Part shown: piece by piece, positions 14,022-15,154 of the stretch
Layout of the letters: every line of letters starts with the position of its first letter
Numbering within the stretch: the first letter of the stretch is position 1
Assembly (NCBI GenBank): GCA_959604655.1
Contig: CAUHCL010000044.1
Location: forward strand, 1-15,154
Length of the DNA stretch: 15,154 nucleotides
Direction of reading: 5' to 3'
Origin: an uncultured Alistipes sp.
GTDB lineage: Bacteria; Bacteroidota; Bacteroidia; Bacteroidales; Rikenellaceae
The notes under the pieces: generated by a model
Databases searched by the model: none
What the model saw: the letters and a program-made list of their open reading frames with translations, nothing else
What the model was told of the DNA's origin: nothing
Position numbers and translations under genes: made by a program

Positions 14022-14053
14022 CAAAGATACTCTTTTCGTGCCGACCGAGCAAA
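14022..14053 (-). promoter_or_regulatory. thiL promoter
   Basis: On the minus strand TTTG (14053-14050), 20 bases, then TATCTTTG (14029-14022): both Bacteroidetes boxes at near-standard spacing, 18 bases before the ATG. It also argues against the longer upstream start. Confidence 0.82.
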
Positions 14054-14158
14054 AGTTTGACGGCGCAAATAGGCGGTTTTGCATGCTTCGCGGCGGCATG
14101 TCGAGGATTAATTTTGCGATATAGTAGTCCGCGACGATGTTTTTTTCACAAGTTTTTG

Positions 14159-14166
14159 TAATTTTG
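14159..14166 (+). promoter_or_regulatory. Putative adk promoter -7 box
   Basis: TAATTTTG fits TAnnTTTG; an identical octamer lies at 14109-14116. If used, the adk leader would be over 200 bases and include the hairpin at 14241-14271. No clear -33 box, and TGATTTTG nearer the gene (about 14321) is an alternative. Confidence 0.45.
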
Positions 14167-14240
14167 GCAGCGTAAAAAGTCTAAAACATAACGCGATTGC
14201 ATACTTTCAAGTGCCGCTTTTCGGAGCGTAGCGACCGAAG

Positions 14241-14271
14241 TCCCCTCCCAAGGAGGGGATTTAGGGGAGGG
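14241..14271. repeat. G/C-tract hairpin with two exclusive pairings, adk leader
   Basis: TCCCCTCC (14241-14248) pairs with GGAGGGGA (14252-14259) over a 3-base loop, or CCCCTCCC (14242-14249) pairs with GGGGAGGG (14264-14271). The spacer is TTTA. A similar sequence type recurs in intergenic regions of other Bacteroidetes, from memory. A further hairpin GCGGCC-ACG-GGCCGC lies at 14286-14300. The gap 14004-14382 holds these, the promoters and nothing else I recognise. Confidence 0.65.
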
Positions 14272-14382
14272 TCAAATCTGCAAACGCGGCCACGGGCCGC
14301 GGGCGGACGATAAGTCGGATTTGATTTTGCGCCGTCGGAACTTGGGGACATTGAAATGTGTAATTGCCTAACAACTAAATTT

Positions 14383-14958
14383 ATGCTGAATATAATATTG
14401 TTCGGAGCGCCGGGATGCGGCAAAGGCACGCAGGCGGCGCGTATCAAGGAGAAGTACAACATCAACCACATCTCGACGGGCGAGGTGATCCGCGGCGAGA
14501 TAGCGCGCGGCACCGAGCTGGGCAAGAGCATGCAGAGCTACATCGAATCGGGCCGTCTGGCTCCCGACTCGATCGTGATCGGCATGATCCGCAACTACCT
14601 GAAGGAGCACCGCGACGCTGCGGGCAACATCTTCGACGGATTCCCGCGCACCACGGCGCAGGCCGAGGAGTTCGACCGCATCCTGGCCGAGGACGGCGAG
14701 AGCGTGAACGTGATGGTATACATGGACGTCCCCGAGGAAGAGCTTGTGAAGCGCATACTTCTGCGCGGCAAGGATTCGGGCCGTGCCGACGACGCATCGG
14801 AGGATGTGATCCGCAACCGTATCTCGGTCTATCGCGAGCAGACCGCTGTGGTGGCCGACCACTACGACAAGCAGGGCAAGTACGCCGCCATCGACGGTGT
14901 GGGCAGCATGGACGAGGTGTTCGACCGCATCTGCGGGGTCATCGACGCCAACCGTTAA
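14383..14958 (+). CDS. adk: Adenylate kinase (short-LID form)
   Basis: Catalyses ATP + AMP = 2 ADP in the cytoplasm. The start is set at ATG 14383 (MLNIILFGAP), giving 191 residues, because the P-loop GAPGCGKGT then falls at 8-16 as in other adenylate kinases; an in-frame ATG at 14356 would add a non-conserved MCNCLTTKF leader. Other motifs: STGEVIR (31-37, AMP binding), FDGFPRT (84-90, catalytic Arg 89) and the short LID around GRADDASEDVIRNR (133-146), with no four-cysteine zinc insertion, as in Bacteroidetes enzymes. Divergent from thiL; no gene follows in the same operon before the tRNA. Confidence 0.96.
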   Translation: MLNIILFGAPGCGKGTQAARIKEKYNINHISTGEVIRGEIARGTELGKSMQSYIESGRLAPDSIVIGMIRNYLKEHRDAAGNIFDGFPRTTAQAEEFDRILAEDGESVNVMVYMDVPEEELVKRILLRGKDSGRADDASEDVIRNRISVYREQTAVVADHYDKQGKYAAIDGVGSMDEVFDRICGVIDANR

Positions 14959-15030
14959 CGGGGGGAGCCGATCTGCATGCGTGCGGAGGGCCGATATGGC
15001 ATATTTATATTACTTTTTTCGCCGCAGTTA

Positions 15031-15060
15031 TTGCAGATTACTTTTTTTTGGTTACCTTTG
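15031..15060 (+). promoter_or_regulatory. tRNA-Glu promoter
   Basis: TTG (15031-15033), 19 bases, TACCTTTG (15053-15060), matching the Bacteroidetes promoter pattern; the mature tRNA begins 42 bases downstream. The gap 14959-15101 otherwise shows no gene, and no clear adk terminator is seen. Confidence 0.72.
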
Positions 15061-15101
15061 CGTCGCTAAAGCGCCTTGTAAGTCAGGTGCAATAGCGGTA
15101 A

Positions 15102-15154
15102 GGCCCATTCGTCTATCGGTTAGGACGCAAGATTTTCATTCTTGAAAGAGCAGT
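15102..15154 (+). tRNA. tRNA-Glu (anticodon UUC), truncated at right edge
   Basis: GGCCCAT acceptor half, TC, D-arm GTCTATCGGTTAGGAC, anticodon stem CAAGA/TCTTG around the loop TTTTCAT, giving anticodon TTC for Glu codons GAA/GAG. The window ends at the start of the T arm, so the 3' acceptor half cannot be checked; the expected partner is ATGGGCC. Confidence 0.93.

Noticed and set aside
14959..15030. Terminator of adk in the GC-rich stretch after the stop
   Set aside because: Only short weak inverted matches (for example GCCGAT/ATGGC) are present, with no convincing stem and T tract.

Overview
This window looks like a chromosome segment from a GC-rich gut Bacteroidetes, most likely a Rikenellaceae/Alistipes-type genome. 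The evidence is the gene content (a DUF2723 membrane protein, a DUF4837 lipoprotein, a GH140-like apiosidase, a short-LID adenylate kinase), the Bacteroidetes promoter signature TAnnTTTG upstream of most genes, and start codons preceded by A/T-rich leaders with no Shine-Dalgarno sequence. The genus is an inference; the phylum is well supported.

Layout. 100-2832 (minus): prfB, encoding release factor 2 and read through a programmed +1 frameshift, and upstream of it cysS. 2833-3260: divergent promoter region with a repeat. 3261-6464 (plus): a 1067-residue DUF2723 membrane protein closed by a strong terminator. 6465-7045: a gene-free stretch packed with hairpin repeats. 7046-9487 (plus): a tight three-gene unit (small lipoprotein, flavodoxin-fold NAD(P)H oxidoreductase, secreted GH140-type glycosidase). 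9488-9782: convergent intergenic region with two repeats and the efp terminator. 9783-11710 (minus): efp, ubiX and a polysaccharide deacetylase gene. 11845-12906 (plus): DUF4837 lipoprotein, convergent with thiL (12972-14003, minus). 14004-14382: divergent region with promoters and a G/C-tract hairpin. 14383-14958 (plus): adk. 15102 to the right edge: tRNA-Glu(UUC), cut by the window end.

Most genes are housekeeping: translation (prfB, cysS, efp, tRNA-Glu), cofactors (thiL, ubiX) and nucleotides (adk). The accessory part is the 7046-9487 unit. I see no phage, insertion sequence, CRISPR array or defence system.

The most unusual content is intergenic. At least five copies of one GC-rich multi-hairpin element (family A) and four whole or partial copies of a second (family B) occupy the gaps between genes. 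In both families the first hairpin changes sequence from copy to copy but keeps perfect pairing, and its neighbouring hairpins are conserved almost base for base. All five A copies have the same polarity relative to the nearest gene end. These repeats, and the frameshift site with its internal Shine-Dalgarno, are the parts most worth a second look.
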